A stretch of DNA of 64,000 nucleotides from Syntrophomonas zehnderi OL-4 (GTDB lineage Bacteria; Bacillota; Syntrophomonadia; Syntrophomonadales; Syntrophomonadaceae), in the NCBI RefSeq assembly GCF_000983115.1, contig NZ_CGIH01000027.1, positions 1 through 64,000 on the forward strand, read 5' to 3'. Both the position numbers and the translations under genes were made by a program. This document shows, piece after piece, positions 62,644-64,000 of the stretch. The notes beneath the pieces were generated by a model that was given only the letters and a program-made list of their open reading frames with translations, was not told where the DNA came from and made no database searches. The first letter of the stretch is position 1, and each line of letters begins with the position of its first letter.

Positions 62644-63016
62644 TATTGCCTATAAGTGAAAACCCGGATTTTATCAGACACGATAACAAAGACTTTTCCA
62701 GTTTAATTTAACTTTCGAAGTGATTAGTTTATTTAATCCCTAAAACATGATTTGGGACAATAATGTCAGTTCCTATAGTAAATAAGTCCCCTATCCAGGA
62801 TATGATTAAAGGGAAGAAACGCAAATCATAAAACATCGGTGTTATCAGTGTCAAAATTCATTTCACTTTGCCTGTGGCATGATTCTTAGCAATAGATCCT
62901 ATACTTGATTTGTATATTTTTTTAATAAGATTATGATAGTCTGTCAAAATACCTTAAACCATTGTTAACTGTGCATTTTTCCTTTCCATTACCATATTTA
63001 AAGAGAGGTTATTGAT
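62644..63016. repeat. Gap splitting hslV and hslU, with a dispersed-repeat pair
   Basis: This 373-base gap is unusual because hslV and hslU are normally a few bases apart. CAGACACGATAACAAAGAC (62675-62693) on the left and, in inverse orientation, a segment at 62830-62857 (GACACTGATAACACCGAT on the minus strand) resemble the dispersed repeats elsewhere. A possible promoter, TTGTAT (62910-62915) and TATGAT (62932-62937) 16 bases apart, may supply hslU independently. No gene is visible. Confidence 0.5.
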
Positions 63017-64000
63017 TTGAAAAACAGTCTTACCCCTAAACAGATTGTGGAAGAATTGGATAAGCATATTATCGGGCAAAATGCAGCCAAAAAGGCTGTG
63101 GCTATTGCATTGCGCAACCGATACCGGCGCAAGCTTTTACCGGAGGAGCTCAGTGAGGAAATATATCCCAAAAACATTATCATGATTGGCCCTACTGGAG
63201 TGGGAAAAACAGAGATTGCCAGACGGCTGGCCAAAATGGTTAAAGCTCCGTTTATCAAGGTAGAGGCCAGCAAATTTACTGAAGTCGGCTATGTGGGGCG
63301 GGACGTGGATTCCATGGTACGGGATTTGGTTGAAACCGCCATTCGCATGATAAAACAAGAAAAACTAGAGGAGGTGGAAGACAAAGGACGCATACTTGCC
63401 GAAGAAAGGATTGTGGACTACATATTGCCCTTGCCCAAACGAAAAAATCGCAACATAAAAAACCCCTGGGATCTTTTTATGGGTTCGAACCAGGAAGCTG
63501 ATTCCCGGGAAGAAGGCTTCGATCAACGTATTCAAGAGGTCGAACAAAAACGGGAAATCCTTAGGCAGAAGCTAAACCGTTTGGAACTGGAACAGGAGAT
63601 AATCGAAATTGAAACGGAAGAGAAAAATCAATCTTTTATGGAGATTATCTCCGGCTCAGGGGTCGAGGAGATGGGCATAAATATCCAGGAGGCCTTTGGG
63701 GGGCTGCTGCCCAAGACAACTAAAAAACGTAAGGTTACGGTTGAGGAAGCCCGCCGGATATTAACATACGAAGAAGCCCAGCGATTGATTGATATGGATC
63801 AGGTGAAAGGGGAAGCCATCAGACGGGTGGAAGAAGATGGCCTGATATTCTTAGACGAAATTGACAAAATAGCCAGCAAGGAGAGCAATTATGGCCCGGA
63901 TGTTTCCCGCGGTGGTGTTCAGCGTGATATACTGCCGATTGTTGAGGGATCAACGGTTATTACCAAATATGGTCCGGTGAAAACAGATCATATCCTTTTT
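63017..64000 (+). CDS. hslU: ATP-dependent protease ATPase subunit HslU (ClpY), cut by window edge
   Basis: The first 328 codons of the AAA+ unfoldase partner of Hsl[32 protein letters not shown] in part, Walker A ([15 protein letters not shown]) and Walker B ([12 protein letters not shown]) are present, with the HslU-specific I-domain between them (about residues 110-245, charged and variable). The start is TTG at 63017, seven bases after GAGAGGTT. The frame is open to the end of the window. Confidence 0.94.
   Translation, partial: MKNSLTPKQIVEELDKHIIGQNAAKKAVAIALRNRYRRKLLPEELSEEIYPKNIIMIGPTGVGKTEIARRLAKMVKAPFIKVEASKFTEVGYVGRDVDSMVRDLVETAIRMIKQEKLEEVEDKGRILAEERIVDYILPLPKRKNRNIKNPWDLFMGSNQEADSREEGFDQRIQEVEQKREILRQKLNRLELEQEIIEIETEEKNQSFMEIISGSGVEEMGINIQEAFGGLLPKTTKKRKVTVEEARRILTYEEAQRLIDMDQVKGEAIRRVEEDGLIFLDEIDKIASKESNYGPDVSRGGVQRDILPIVEGSTVITKYGPVKTDHILF

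Overview
This 64 kb window looks like chromosomal DNA from a spore-forming, anaerobic member of the Firmicutes (class Clostridia). The evidence is a division and cell-wall cluster that runs straight into spoIIGA, sigE and sigG, strong AGGAGG-type ribosome binding sites, a selenocysteine-containing membrane formate dehydrogenase, and the conserved gene order xerC-hslV-hslU. The gene content resembles syntrophic Clostridia such as the Syntrophomonadaceae; that placement is an inference from gene content, not from a search.

Layout. At 1-290 lies the end of an IS21-type insertion sequence. From 0.7 to 6.4 kb on the minus strand is a formate dehydrogenase operon (fdnG with an in-frame UGA read as Sec, fdnH, fdnI, fdhE). 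From 6.7 to 10.1 kb are two molybdenum cofactor genes, a MoeA-periplasmic-binding fusion and a plain MoeA, on opposite strands. From 11.5 to 23.7 kb is a housekeeping block: recJ, relA/spoT, dtd, a metallo-hydrolase, hisS, aspS, 6S RNA, a HhH-GPD glycosylase, paaK and a double-ACT protein. From 23.9 to 27.4 kb are three membrane or exported proteins of unknown function behind a promoter with a palindromic spacer. From 27.5 to 31.1 kb are trmO and the molybdate transporter modABC, which ties back to the formate dehydrogenase and moeA genes as a molybdenum or tungsten theme. From 31.4 to 50.6 kb is the dcw cluster (mraZ, rsmH, ftsL, PASTA-type PBP, murE, murF, mraY, murD, ftsW/spoVE, murG, murC, murA, ftsQ, DUF881, sbp, ftsA, ftsZ) with no murB. 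It is followed by spoIIGA-sigE-sigG (to 53.5 kb), an orphan DNA methyltransferase, two tiny minus-strand genes, dprA, topA, trmFO, xerC, hslV and the start of hslU.

The most unusual features are these. (1) At least two genes, modC (AUC) and ftsA (AUU), and probably a third, murE (AUU), have no ATG, GTG or TTG at the position that homology and the Shine-Dalgarno sequence demand. (2) A family of degenerate repeats with cores such as GACACAGATTAACACAG or GACGCAGATAACGCGG sits only in gaps, often as inverted pairs, and splits otherwise tight gene sets (murD/ftsW, hslV/hslU, dprA/topA). (3) An 8-codon leader peptide overlaps the spoIIGA start. (4) A two-gene micro-operon (61 and 54 codons) with good ribosome binding sites lies between the methyltransferase and dprA. 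I did not find a CRISPR array, phage or recognisable multi-gene defence system.
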